Source of the DNA: CAMAPP01 sp046153685
GTDB taxonomy: Bacteria > Pseudomonadota > Alphaproteobacteria > CADEGL01
NCBI GenBank assembly: GCA_046153685.1
Contig: JBJXGH010000055.1
Span: 1-12,857, forward strand
Reading direction: 5' to 3'
DNA length: 12,857 nt
Each line of letters starts with the position of its first letter. The stretch's first letter is position 1. Both the position numbers and the translations under genes were made by a program. This document shows, one piece after another, positions 1 to 6,408 of the stretch. The notes under the pieces are model-generated. The model saw only the letters and a list, made by a program, of their open reading frames with translations. It had not been told where the DNA came from and did no database searches.

Positions 1-1
1 G

Positions 2-241
2 GCCCTGCAAGACCATTTGCTTGGGGTTTGGGAACGACACCGCCCGACCATGGTACTCGTCACGCACGATATCGAGGAGGCGCTGGCGCTAGGCGACCGG
101 GTCGTCGTCATGCGCGACCGGCCCGGCCGGATCGTCCACGACATCGCGATCGGCGAGACGCGCCCGCGCGGGCGCACCTCGGCGCGGTTTCAACGCCTCA
201 AGGAAGACATCCTCGAGGCGCTCCAACTCGTCCCGGCCTAG
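2..241 (+). CDS. ABC transporter ATP-binding protein, nitrate/sulfonate/taurine type (C-terminal fragment)
   Basis: This is the last ~79 residues of an ABC-importer ATPase that energises uptake of a small anion or organosulfur compound at the inner face of the membrane. The reading frame is open from base 2, so the gene begins outside the window. What remains is the end of the nucleotide-binding domain: the strand and switch histidine in VTHDIEEAL (the H-loop), then DRVVVM, typical of the NrtD/SsuB/TauB/ThiZ group. The Walker A, Q-loop, signature and Walker B motifs lie upstream and cannot be seen. The C-terminal tail (RFQRLKEDILEAL) is also usual for this group. Substrate cannot be assigned from this piece. 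The stop codon TAG overlaps the AGGAG ribosome binding site of the next gene, which starts 9 bases later, so the two are probably co-transcribed. Confidence 0.85.
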   Translation, partial: ALQDHLLGVWERHRPTMVLVTHDIEEALALGDRVVVMRDRPGRIVHDIAIGETRPRGRTSARFQRLKEDILEALQLVPA

Positions 242-250
242 GAGCGATTC

Positions 251-760
251 ATGGACTCGGAATCCCTGCGCGCGACCCAAGCTCCCATCAAGGATCGCTA
301 CCGCGCCGCGCCCGAAGCGGCGCGGATCACGCTAAGCGCCGAAGGCGCGCTCGACGCGGAAAACATCGCCTGCAAGGTCGAAACCGGGAGTGCGCTGGTG
401 GCCGCCGGCCTTCATCCCGGCACGGGCGGCAGCGGCGCCTTCGCGTGCTCGGGCGACATGCTGCTCCAGGCGCTCGCGGCCTGCGCCGGCGTCACGCTCA
501 AAGCCGTTTCGACCGCGCTCGGCATCCCCGTGCGCGGCGGCAAGGTAAGGGCCGAGGGTGATCTCGATTTTCGCGGCACGCTCGGCGTCGCCAAGGACGC
601 GCCCGTCGGATTTTCCGAAATCCGGCTGAGCTTCGCACTCGACACCGACGCGACGCCCGAGCAGCTCGACAAATTGCTCGGCCTGACCGAGCGCTATTGC
701 GTGGTGCTGCAAACCCTGCGCACGCCCGCGCGCACCGCCGCCACCATCGCCGTCGTCTAA
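251..760 (+). CDS. OsmC/Ohr-family protein
   Basis: This 169-residue protein of the OsmC family has members that reduce organic hydroperoxides through a pair of cysteines in a cytoplasmic dimer. The family signature is visible: the helix LLQALAACAGVTLKAV carries Cys78, and ERYCVVLQTL carries Cys150, matching the two redox cysteines. The acidic segment SGDMLL sits just before the first. The N-terminal ~35 residues are longer than in minimal OsmC proteins. The start is supported by AGGAG six bases before ATG, overlapping the stop of the ABC gene. The stop codon TAA overlaps the stop of paiB on the other strand (758-760 against 757-759). Whether it is a true peroxidase or one of the many OsmC-like proteins of unknown substrate cannot be told. 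Co-location with an ABC importer for anions or sulfur compounds is the only contextual hint. Confidence 0.85.
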   Translation: MDSESLRATQAPIKDRYRAAPEAARITLSAEGALDAENIACKVETGSALVAAGLHPGTGGSGAFACSGDMLLQALAACAGVTLKAVSTALGIPVRGGKVRAEGDLDFRGTLGVAKDAPVGFSEIRLSFALDTDATPEQLDKLLGLTERYCVVLQTLRTPARTAATIAVV

Positions 761-1398
761 GCCGGAGCCTTGCGCCCCTCGCGCGCGGCCATCAGCGCCG
801 CGACGCCGCGCGCGCCCGCGTCCGCCGACGCCGAAAGCGCCGAGGCGACGCCCGCCCGATCACCCGCCGAGCGGTTCTGCGACAATTTCCATTTGCCCGC
901 GATTCGCGCGATCGGGATTTCGAACGTGACGATGCCGGGCAAGAGCTTCTCGACGACCCTGGGCGCGCTTTCGATCGTCCAGGGCGACGGACTTCCGGAT
1001 TCGTACTTCGCCGCGAGCCGCGCCAGAATCTGGCGCACGCGCGTCTCGTCCTCGATCAGGCGCGGCGTGCCATAGGCGTGCACCGCGGCGTAATTCCAGG
1101 TCGGCACCGCCCCCACCCCGCCATCTTCGTACCAGCGCGGCGAGACATAGGCGTGCGGCCCCTGAAAGACGACAAGGGTTTCGGCCGTGCCGTCGAAGGC
1201 GCGCCACAATGTATTGGCGCGCGCCATGTGCGCGACCAGCGTGCCTTGGACGCCGCGTTCGGAATCGAGCAGGACCGGCAGATGCGCGGCTTCGGGCACG
1301 CCGTTGCGCGCGGCGATGATGAGCGCGAAATCATGCGCGCGCATGAGCGCGTGCATCGCCGCGATATCCGCTTCGGTGAAATGGGGCGGCAGGTACAT
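757..1398 (-). CDS. PaiB-like FMN-binding protein
   Basis: The 213-residue product belongs to the PaiB / FMN-binding split-barrel family, annotated as negative transcriptional regulators after Bacillus PaiB, though many members may be flavin-binding enzymes. Visible family marks are the start MYLPPHF, the segment HMARANTLWR near residue 60, HAYVSPRWYED near 82-92, and the signature VPTWNYAAVHAYG at 98-110. I chose the ATG at 1398 because the family begins exactly with M-Y-x-P-x-H-F. The same frame is open upstream to 1752, but that part is antisense to sdhB. Upstream lies the sdhB terminator, so this gene probably has its own promoter in the short AT-rich stretch around 1400-1420. The last ~35 residues are rich in Ala, Ser and Arg and look poorly conserved. 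It ends tail to tail with osmC. Confidence 0.85.
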   Translation of the reverse strand: MYLPPHFTEADIAAMHALMRAHDFALIIAARNGVPEAAHLPVLLDSERGVQGTLVAHMARANTLWRAFDGTAETLVVFQGPHAYVSPRWYEDGGVGAVPTWNYAAVHAYGTPRLIEDETRVRQILARLAAKYESGSPSPWTIESAPRVVEKLLPGIVTFEIPIARIAGKWKLSQNRSAGDRAGVASALSASADAGARGVAALMAAREGRKAPA

Positions 1399-1418
1399 GG
1401 AACCTCGCTGCTTTAAAT

Positions 1419-1446
1419 AAACGGCCGGTCGCGCGACCGGCCGTTT
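1419..1446 (-). terminator. Rho-independent terminator of the sdh operon (perfect palindrome)
   Basis: A 28-base perfect inverted repeat is centred at 1432/1433, 26 bases beyond the sdhB stop codon on the minus strand. The GC-rich stem is flanked on the minus strand by T-rich sequence (TTTATTT). Because the palindrome also has T residues on the + side, it could act in both directions. It separates sdhB from paiB. Confidence 0.8.
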
Positions 1447-1472
1447 TGCGACAAGGTCCGCGCGACACCCGG

Positions 1473-2255
1473 TCAGGTGCGCCGCTCGACCATCATCTTC
1501 TTGATTTCCGCGATCGCCTTCGCCGGGTTGAGGCCCTTCGGGCAGGTCTTGGTGCAATTCATGATGGTGTGACAGCGATAGAGGCGAAATGGATCCTCGA
1601 TCTGATCGAGGCGTTCGCCCGCGGCTTCGTCGCGCGTGTCGGCGAGCCAGCGATAGGCCTGCAACAGGATGGCCGGGCCAAGATAGCGGTCGCCGTTCCA
1701 CCAATAGGAGGGACAGCTGGTCGAGCAGCAGAAGCACAATATGCATTCCCACGAGCCGTCGAGCTTGGCGCGCTCCTCGTGGCTTTGCAGGCGTTCGCGT
1801 TCGGGCGGGCGGGAATCGGTCTTGAGCCAGGGTTCGATGGCGCGGTACTGCGCGTAGGGGACGTCGAGATCGGGAACCAGGTCCTTGATGACCGGCAGGT
1901 GCGGCAGCGGATAGACGCGCACCTCACCCTTCACCTCGGAGAGGAATTTCGTGCACGCCAGGGTGTTGGTGCCGTCGATGTTCATGGCGCAGCTGCCGCA
2001 CACGCCCTCGCGGCACGAGCGGCGGAAGGTCAGCGTCGAATCGATCTCGTTTTTGATCTTGATCAGCGCGTCGAGCACCATCGGCCCGCAGCTGTCCATA
2101 TCGACTTCGTAGGTATCCAAGCAGGGGTTCTCGCCGGCATCGGGATTCCAGCGATAGACCTTGAAAGTGCGCACGTTCTTGGCGCCGGCGGGCGCCGTGT
2201 TGCGGACCGTGCCCGGCTTGACCTTGGATTTGGGAGGCAAGGAAAAATGGACCAT
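1473..2255 (-). CDS. sdhB: Succinate dehydrogenase iron-sulfur subunit
   Basis: SdhB carries electrons from the SdhA flavin to the quinone site through three iron-sulfur clusters in complex II at the inner membrane. At 260 residues it has the usual length, and all cluster ligands are visible. The 2Fe-2S site is C81, C86, C89 (CREGVCGSC) and C101. The C-terminal ferredoxin domain has CILCFCC (C171, C174, C177) and C181 before P182, then C228, C234 and C238 (CTKTCPKGLNP). By comparison with E. coli, C171/C174/C177/C238 bind the 4Fe-4S cluster and C181/C228/C234 the 3Fe-4S cluster. The quinone-site tryptophans follow C181 (SYWW). The start ATG has a GAGAAGGA-type ribosome binding site and lies 22 bases after the sdhA stop. 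It is the last gene of the operon, followed by a terminator. Confidence 0.98.
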   Translation of the reverse strand: MVHFSLPPKSKVKPGTVRNTAPAGAKNVRTFKVYRWNPDAGENPCLDTYEVDMDSCGPMVLDALIKIKNEIDSTLTFRRSCREGVCGSCAMNIDGTNTLACTKFLSEVKGEVRVYPLPHLPVIKDLVPDLDVPYAQYRAIEPWLKTDSRPPERERLQSHEERAKLDGSWECILCFCCSTSCPSYWWNGDRYLGPAILLQAYRWLADTRDEAAGERLDQIEDPFRLYRCHTIMNCTKTCPKGLNPAKAIAEIKKMMVERRT

Positions 2256-2277
2256 GGATCGGCGTCCTTCTCGGGCG

Positions 2278-4065
2278 TCAGTACGAACGCTTGGCGAGCG
2301 GCACGGACTCGACGTCGTTCGAGAGCGTGTTCATGTGCACCGCGCGGTAATCGAGGCGCGCACGGCCCTTCTCGTCGCACCAGACATAGCTGTGCTTCAA
2401 CCAATTCTCGTCGTCGCGCTCGGGGAAGTCCTCGCGCGCGTGGGCGCCGCGGCTTTCGGTGCGTGCGCGCGCCGAATGCATGGTCGCCACCGCCTGTGCC
2501 AGGAGATTGTCGAGTTCGAGGGTTTCCACAAGATCCGAGTTCCAGATCAGCGAGCGATCGACGATGTTGATCTTGGCGCGCTTGGCCCAAGCCTCGCCGA
2601 GGCGAAGGCAACCCTCCTCCAGCGACTCGCCGGTGCGGAACACCGCGCAATCGCGCTGCATCACGTTCTGCATCTCCAGGCGCAGCGCCGCGGTCGCGAT
2701 CTCGCCCTTGGCGTTGCGTGTGCGATCGAAATAATCGAGCGCCTTGTCGGTCGCGTCGCCGGGCAGGGATTTGTGTTTCTCGCCACGCTTGAGCAGTTCG
2801 GCGCAGCGATTGGCCGCGGCGCGGCCGAAGACCACGAGATCGAGCAGCGAGTTCGAGCCTAGGCGATTGGCGCCGTGCACGGACACGCACGCCGCCTCGC
2901 CCACCGCCATGAGACCGGGCACGATCGCTTCCTTGTCCGCGCCCTTGACCGTCAGCACCTCGCCGAAACGATTGGTCGCGATGCCGCCCATATTGTAGTG
3001 GCAGGTCGGCTGAATCGGGATCGGCTGCTTGGTGGTATCGACACCCGCGAAGATGCGCGCGGTTTCGGATATTCCTGGCAGGCGCTCCTGAATGATCTTT
3101 GGGTCGAGATGTTCGATGTGCAGCTCGGCGTAATCCTTGTTCGGCCCGCAGCCCCTGCCCTCGCGCACCTCGATGGTGATCGCGCGGCTGACGACGTCGC
3201 GGCTGGCCAGATCCTTGGCCGAGGGCGCATAGCGTTCCATGAAGCGTTCGCCATTGGCGTTGGTCAGATAGCCGCCCTCGCCGCGCACGCCCTCGGAGAT
3301 CAGGCAGCCCGCGCCGTAGATTCCGGTGGGGTGAAATTGGACGAATTCCATGTCCTGCACCGGCAAACCCGCGCGCAAAACCATGCCGCCGCCATCGCCC
3401 GTGCAGGTATGCGCGCCCGTGCACGAGAAATACACGCGGCCATAGCCCCCTGTCGCCAGGATCGTCATGTTGGCGCGGAAGCGGTGGATGGTGCCGTCGG
3501 TCAGGCTCCAGGCCATGACGCCGCGGCAGCCGCCATCTCCGTCCATCAAGAGATCGGTCGCAAAATACTCGATGAAAAATTCCGCGTTATGCTTCAGCGC
3601 CTGCTGATAGAGCGTGTGCAAGATCGCGTGGCCGGTGCGGTCGGCGGCGGCGCAGGTTCGCTGGGCCGTGCCCTTGCCGAAATGCGTGGTCATGCCGCCG
3701 AAGGCGCGCTGATAGATGCGCCCGTCCGGCAGGCGTGAAAACGGCACGCCGTAATGTTCGAGCTCGATCACGGCGGGCACCGCCTCGCGCACCATGTATT
3801 CGATGGCGTCCTGATCGCCGAGCCAGTCCGAACCCTTGATGGTGTCGTACATGTGGAAGCGCCAATCGTCCTCGCCCATATTGCCGAGCGCGGCCGAGAT
3901 GCCGCCTTGCGCGGCGACCGTATGGCTGCGTGTGGGGAAGACCTTGGACAGGCAGGCCGTGCGCAGGCCCTTCTCGGCCAAGCCGAAGGTCGCGCGCAAT
4001 CCCGCGCCTCCGGCGCCGACGACGATGACGTCGTATTCGTGATCGATGATGGTGTACGCAGCCAT
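2278..4065 (-). CDS. sdhA: Succinate dehydrogenase flavoprotein subunit
   Basis: SdhA oxidises succinate to fumarate in the TCA cycle and passes electrons to SdhB. The 595-residue protein is full length. The FAD-binding dinucleotide fold is at residues 11-25 (YDVIVVGAGGAGLRA). The covalent FAD-attachment histidine is H48 in RSHTVAAQGG. The substrate-site motif FHPTGIYGAG and the segment YAPSAKDLASRDVVSRA with the catalytic arginine are present, as are HYNMGG and ANRLGSNSLLDLV near the second FAD-contacting region. I chose the ATG at 4065: GGAGG lies about 8 bases before it, inside the end of sdhD, and the sdhD stop is only 4 bases away, implying translational coupling. An in-frame extension to 4119 lies inside sdhD and is not needed. 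Confidence 0.98.
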   Translation of the reverse strand: MAAYTIIDHEYDVIVVGAGGAGLRATFGLAEKGLRTACLSKVFPTRSHTVAAQGGISAALGNMGEDDWRFHMYDTIKGSDWLGDQDAIEYMVREAVPAVIELEHYGVPFSRLPDGRIYQRAFGGMTTHFGKGTAQRTCAAADRTGHAILHTLYQQALKHNAEFFIEYFATDLLMDGDGGCRGVMAWSLTDGTIHRFRANMTILATGGYGRVYFSCTGAHTCTGDGGGMVLRAGLPVQDMEFVQFHPTGIYGAGCLISEGVRGEGGYLTNANGERFMERYAPSAKDLASRDVVSRAITIEVREGRGCGPNKDYAELHIEHLDPKIIQERLPGISETARIFAGVDTTKQPIPIQPTCHYNMGGIATNRFGEVLTVKGADKEAIVPGLMAVGEAACVSVHGANRLGSNSLLDLVVFGRAAANRCAELLKRGEKHKSLPGDATDKALDYFDRTRNAKGEIATAALRLEMQNVMQRDCAVFRTGESLEEGCLRLGEAWAKRAKINIVDRSLIWNSDLVETLELDNLLAQAVATMHSARARTESRGAHAREDFPERDDENWLKHSYVWCDEKGRARLDYRAVHMNTLSNDVESVPLAKRSY

Positions 4066-4069
4066 GCGT

Positions 4070-4459
4070 TCAGCCTCCGAAGGCGATCTTGAGCACCGCG
4101 AAACCGGCTGCAAGGCCAAGCCCGAAGGCGGCGAATTTGACGAGGACCAGGAGCGCGATGCGCAAACCCGGCTGGTGCACGTAATCCTCGATCACGACCT
4201 GCAAACCGAGCTGGGCGTGGTGGAAGGTCGCGACGATCAGCAACAGCATGAGCACGGCGGGCACCGGCCGGCCGAGCCAGGCGACGAACTGGCCATGGCC
4301 GGAACCGGTGAGGATGACCATGCCCGCCACGAACCACAGCGCGAGCGGCACGAGCGCCGCGGCCGTCAGGCGCTGGGCCCACCAATGCGCGGTGCCGTCC
4401 TTGGCCGAGCCGAGAAAGCGGACGCGAGCGAGCGTTGTGCGGCGGGAGATCTCGGCCAT
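4070..4459 (-). CDS. sdhD: Succinate dehydrogenase membrane anchor subunit D
   Basis: SdhD is one of two small membrane anchors of complex II and helps form the heme b and ubiquinone sites. The 129-residue protein shows three hydrophobic spans: about residues 32-52, 66-90 and 100-125. The motif HHAQLGLQVVIEDYVH (80-95) matches the SdhD pattern of an H-x3-G helix followed by DY. The histidine in this helix is the heme-region residue, and Y93 corresponds to the quinone-site tyrosine of E. coli SdhD. The ATG overlaps the sdhC stop in a TAATG junction, so translation is coupled to sdhC. The frame continues open upstream to 4663, but only antiparallel-free overlap with sdhC would be gained. The gene lacks any recognisable start there. 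Confidence 0.95.
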   Translation of the reverse strand: MAEISRRTTLARVRFLGSAKDGTAHWWAQRLTAAALVPLALWFVAGMVILTGSGHGQFVAWLGRPVPAVLMLLLIVATFHHAQLGLQVVIEDYVHQPGLRIALLVLVKFAAFGLGLAAGFAVLKIAFGG

Positions 4460-4854
4460 TACATCGTTCCCTTCAGCGCATAACCCGCGCACCACGCCAC
4501 GGCCGTGAGCGTGACCGAACCGATGACGACCGCCCAGCCCGAGAGCGCGGCGCGTTTCAAATCGAAACCGAGACCGGCATCCCAGAACAGATGCCGGATG
4601 CCGTTGAGCAGGTGATAGAACAGCGCGAAGGTCCAGCCAAACAGCACAAGACGTCCCAACCAAGAGCCGATCAGCGCGCGTGCCTCATCGTAGCGCGCCT
4701 CGCCGGCCGCCGCCGCGAGCAGCCAATACACCAGCAGGATCGTGCCGAAGGCGAGCGCAACCCCGGTCAAGCGATGCAGGATCGACAGCGCCGAGGTGAA
4801 CTGCGGCCGATAGACCTGCAGATGCGGCGATAATGGCCGTTCGTGGCTGCTCAT
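4459..4854 (-). CDS. sdhC: Succinate dehydrogenase cytochrome b556 subunit C
   Basis: SdhC anchors complex II in the membrane and supplies a heme ligand and part of the quinone pocket. The 131-residue product begins with the family signature RPLSPHLQVYRP (6-17), then SALSILHRLTG (21-31), whose Ser and Arg correspond to quinone-site residues. It has three hydrophobic segments (about 30-50, 65-85, 105-125). H81 in YHLLNGIRH is the expected axial heme ligand. I chose the ATG at 4854 over an in-frame GTG at 4869, because GGTGGAG, lying over that GTG, is itself a good ribosome binding site nine bases before the ATG. It is the first gene of sdhCDAB, so the operon promoter must lie upstream, in 4855-5166. 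Confidence 0.96.
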   Translation of the reverse strand: MSSHERPLSPHLQVYRPQFTSALSILHRLTGVALAFGTILLVYWLLAAAAGEARYDEARALIGSWLGRLVLFGWTFALFYHLLNGIRHLFWDAGLGFDLKRAALSGWAVVIGSVTLTAVAWCAGYALKGTM

Positions 4855-5095
4855 GAATCGGATCTCCACCTGAAGGGCCGGACCGGATGGCCGGAGGCGC
4901 GCGGAATGATGGACATGCGGCCTATCTCCCTGGCAGGGCGCGGATTATCGCCCGCTTCGAGGCATAGTCAACGCGTCGGCCATGACCATCCGGTTAACGC
5001 CGCCGCCGCGCCGCGCCAGGGAATCGCCAAACCGCCGCTTCGGGGATGGCGCGCGTAAACTTTGGAAAGACTAGGTGTCGCGGCGCAAAAGGACT

Positions 5096-5115
5096 TGTGG
5101 AAAATATGTGGATAA
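5096..5115 (-). promoter_or_regulatory. Pair of DnaA-box-like sites
   Basis: On the minus strand 5107-5115 reads TTATCCACA, an exact match to the consensus DnaA box, and 5096-5104 reads TTTTCCACA with one difference. The two have the same orientation and are separated by two bases. A weaker match on the + strand (TCATGCACA, 5147-5155) lies nearby. This could be a DnaA-regulated promoter site or part of an origin. The small number of boxes and absence of usual origin-neighbour genes favour the former, or chance. Confidence 0.4.
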
Positions 5116-5137
5116 GTTGTGCGTGAAATGTTGGCAA
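5109..5137 (-). promoter_or_regulatory. Candidate promoter for sdhCDAB
   Basis: On the minus strand TTGCCA (5137-5132) and TATCCA (5114-5109) are separated by 17 bases, an acceptable housekeeping-sigma arrangement. It would give an sdhC leader of roughly 250 bases. The -10 element overlaps the perfect DnaA box. Matches this weak occur by chance, so this is only a candidate. Confidence 0.25.
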
Positions 5138-5184
5138 ACGTACAATTCATGCACAAGTTTTTCAACTAGTTATGCGGTTTTATC

Positions 5185-5213
5185 TTGCCGGTCCAAGTAA
5201 AGCGCAATATTCG
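5185..5213 (+). promoter_or_regulatory. Candidate promoter for the structured RNA
   Basis: CTTGCCG (TTGCCG at 5185-5190) resembles the alphaproteobacterial -35 element CTTGAC. TATTCG (5208-5213) follows after 17 bases. Transcription would begin near 5220, just before the first strong helix at 5246. This is the position expected if 5220-6166 is a transcript ending at the 6091-6166 terminator. The match is weak and unproven. Confidence 0.25.
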
Positions 5214-5219
5214 TATCAA

Positions 5220-6166
5220 TGGTACGTGAAAGTGTCGGCGCGAGCGTCCGAACAGCGCGGCGCGGAGTCTTCGGGGCTCTGCCGCGCGAAGCGGACGGCA
5301 AGGCCGAAGGCGGATGTGGCGCCGTCATGGCGGCATATTCGTCGAAGGGAGCGATGCGGCGGCCGCAAGGCCGTCGGGTACTCCACCGGCCGTCTCGATT
5401 GCCGATGCGAACTGGGTCCGTTTGCCGGACCCGTCTTGCGGCTCTGCTCGGGGGCGCATGGCGGCCGGTGAAGCGGCGGGGAGGCCCTGCGGCGCCCCAC
5501 CGCGCCCGGATCCGGCGGTCGGTCTTCGTCGTGAAGCCGCCGCTTGGCTTCCGGACCTTGCGGTCCGGGCGCGTGCGGCCGTCTCCTCGGAGTCGGCGTC
5601 GCGCGCCCCGGGTTCGGCAGCGGTTCGCCGCAGCCGAGCTTGGACCGGCGCCATGATCGCCCGTGCGGCTGCGTGGCGCGTCCGGAGCACGAGGGCTGCC
5701 GCTTCTCGGAGCGGCGGCGCGGCGCGCGTTCCGCCTCCGCGGGCCGTGCGACGACAACTCGGAGCGGCGCTTGGGCGATGACCGACCGTTCGTCTCGAAG
5801 AATTCGGGTCCGCTAAGTCCCGTGTGGCACTTCGGGTGCGCGCGGGATGGGCGCAAAGCTCCTGCTCGGGGGTTCTTTGCCCGGATTCGATCGCCCCATG
5901 CCGTTTCCGCGCGGCACGGGCGCAGCTTCGAGAGGGATCGCATCGCATCGAGCGCCGGTTAGGGAATCTCCGTCCCGCGAGGGGCGCGGCATCGGGCGCT
6001 CGAACCTTGCAAAAGGTCGAACGCCCGCTGGGAGTGCCGCTCGGGAGTATTCCAGCCGCTTTCGCGACCGGGGAGCCTGCGAAGGCTCCTGAGGTGTCGG
6101 GTGCGTGTCCTGTCCCAGGACACCGGAGAGATCCCTGAGGTCCCTCCCCCGACACCTCTTTTATTT
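5220..6166 (+). ncRNA. Putative large structured non-coding RNA, family not recognised
   Basis: About 0.95 kb without a believable protein. All frames give Arg/Pro/Ala-rich shadows with no domain. The + strand is tiled by nested, mostly non-overlapping helices. Examples: 5246-5250/5292-5296 then, after a 4x4 internal loop, 5255-5261/5281-5287, capped by C(UUCG)G at 5269-5274; 5357-5364/5369-5376 with a GCAA loop; 5384-5391/5463-5470 enclosing 5401-5409/5455-5462 and 5414-5420/5426-5432; 5513-5518/5537-5542; 5578-5585/5590-5597 with one U-U mismatch; 5614-5623/5628-5637 with an A-A mismatch and UUCG loop; 5818-5847 with UUCG; 5948-5956/5995-6003 enclosing two hairpins and directly abutting 6004-6008/6013-6017 with GCAA; 6072-6078/6083-6089 with GCGA. 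It ends in a branched hairpin plus T-tract. I see no RNase P, tmRNA, 6S or rRNA signature. The 5' end is a guess. A GC-rich decayed region is the main alternative. Confidence 0.55.
6091..6166 (+). terminator. Branched Rho-independent terminator at the end of the putative RNA
   Basis: An 11-base perfect stem (6091-6101 with 6148-6158) is followed at once by TTTTATTT (6159-6166). Inside the stem sits an 8-bp hairpin (6105-6112 with 6116-6123, 3-base loop) and a weaker arm (6125-6147), giving a three-way junction rather than a simple hairpin. The T-tract fixes the direction as +. No protein gene on the + strand ends here, so it must terminate a non-coding transcript starting upstream, or be a leader attenuator for the gene at 6409. 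Confidence 0.75.
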
Positions 6167-6408
6167 AACATGCGATGGAATCGCGCGCAACAAGACATTG
6201 GGGTTTTCGCGACGACTTATACAAGTAATGGTGTAAGTATTCGCGGCGATGCAGCGTCCGAGGCCTTGATATCCTCGTCGATAGGCGCGCCCATTTCTGG
6301 ACATGAGCCGCGCGCGCACCTGGCTGAATGGCTCTTCGTCGGCAATGCGGAAGCCAACTTCGGCAAGATCGGAGCAATATGGTCGGGGGCGGCATGGCCG
6401 GGATCGGC
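6167..6408. other. Intergenic leader of the P5CR-like gene
   Basis: No supportable gene. This 240-base stretch contains an imperfect inverted repeat, CTTATAC (6216-6222) and GTGTAAG (6231-6237), separated by eight bases in a locally AT-rich patch. It could be an operator or part of a promoter for the downstream gene. Possible in-frame upstream starts for the P5CR-like protein exist at 6379 and 6394. Confidence 0.5.

Larger units (their letters stand above)
4855..5219. other. Intergenic region upstream of sdhC, becoming AT-rich toward 5220
   Basis: No supportable gene. The first ~190 bases are GC-rich leader sequence of sdhC. From about 5085 to 5220 the sequence becomes clearly more AT-rich than anything else in the window. 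It holds two DnaA-box-like sequences, a candidate promoter for sdh on the minus strand, and a candidate promoter pointing right toward the structured region. It is best read as a divergent control region. The frames here give only short peptides without recognisable features. Confidence 0.6.

Noticed and set aside
1446..2570. A 374-codon + strand frame opposite sdhB/sdhA.
   Set aside because: Antisense shadow of the sdh genes with no recognisable protein features.
2063..3424. A 453-codon minus-strand frame.
   Set aside because: It is the out-of-frame shadow of sdhA and sdhB, whose real frames have full family motifs.
5090..5220. Chromosomal replication origin.
   Set aside because: Only one exact and one near DnaA box, and no dnaA, hemE, parAB or gidA neighbours. 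Kept only as a lead to be tested by GC skew.
5170..6155. Several open frames of 90-276 codons on both strands within the structured region.
   Set aside because: They overlap each other in many frames, are Arg/Pro/Ala/Ser-rich without any domain, lack convincing ribosome binding sites, and look like the stop-poor frames expected in GC-rich DNA.
5220..6166. RNase P RNA, tmRNA, 6S RNA, SRP RNA or a self-splicing intron.
   Set aside because: I looked for the conserved RNase P core words, a tmRNA tag frame and acceptor end, an SRP apical loop, and a group II domain V or reverse transcriptase; none is visible. A covariance-model search would settle it.
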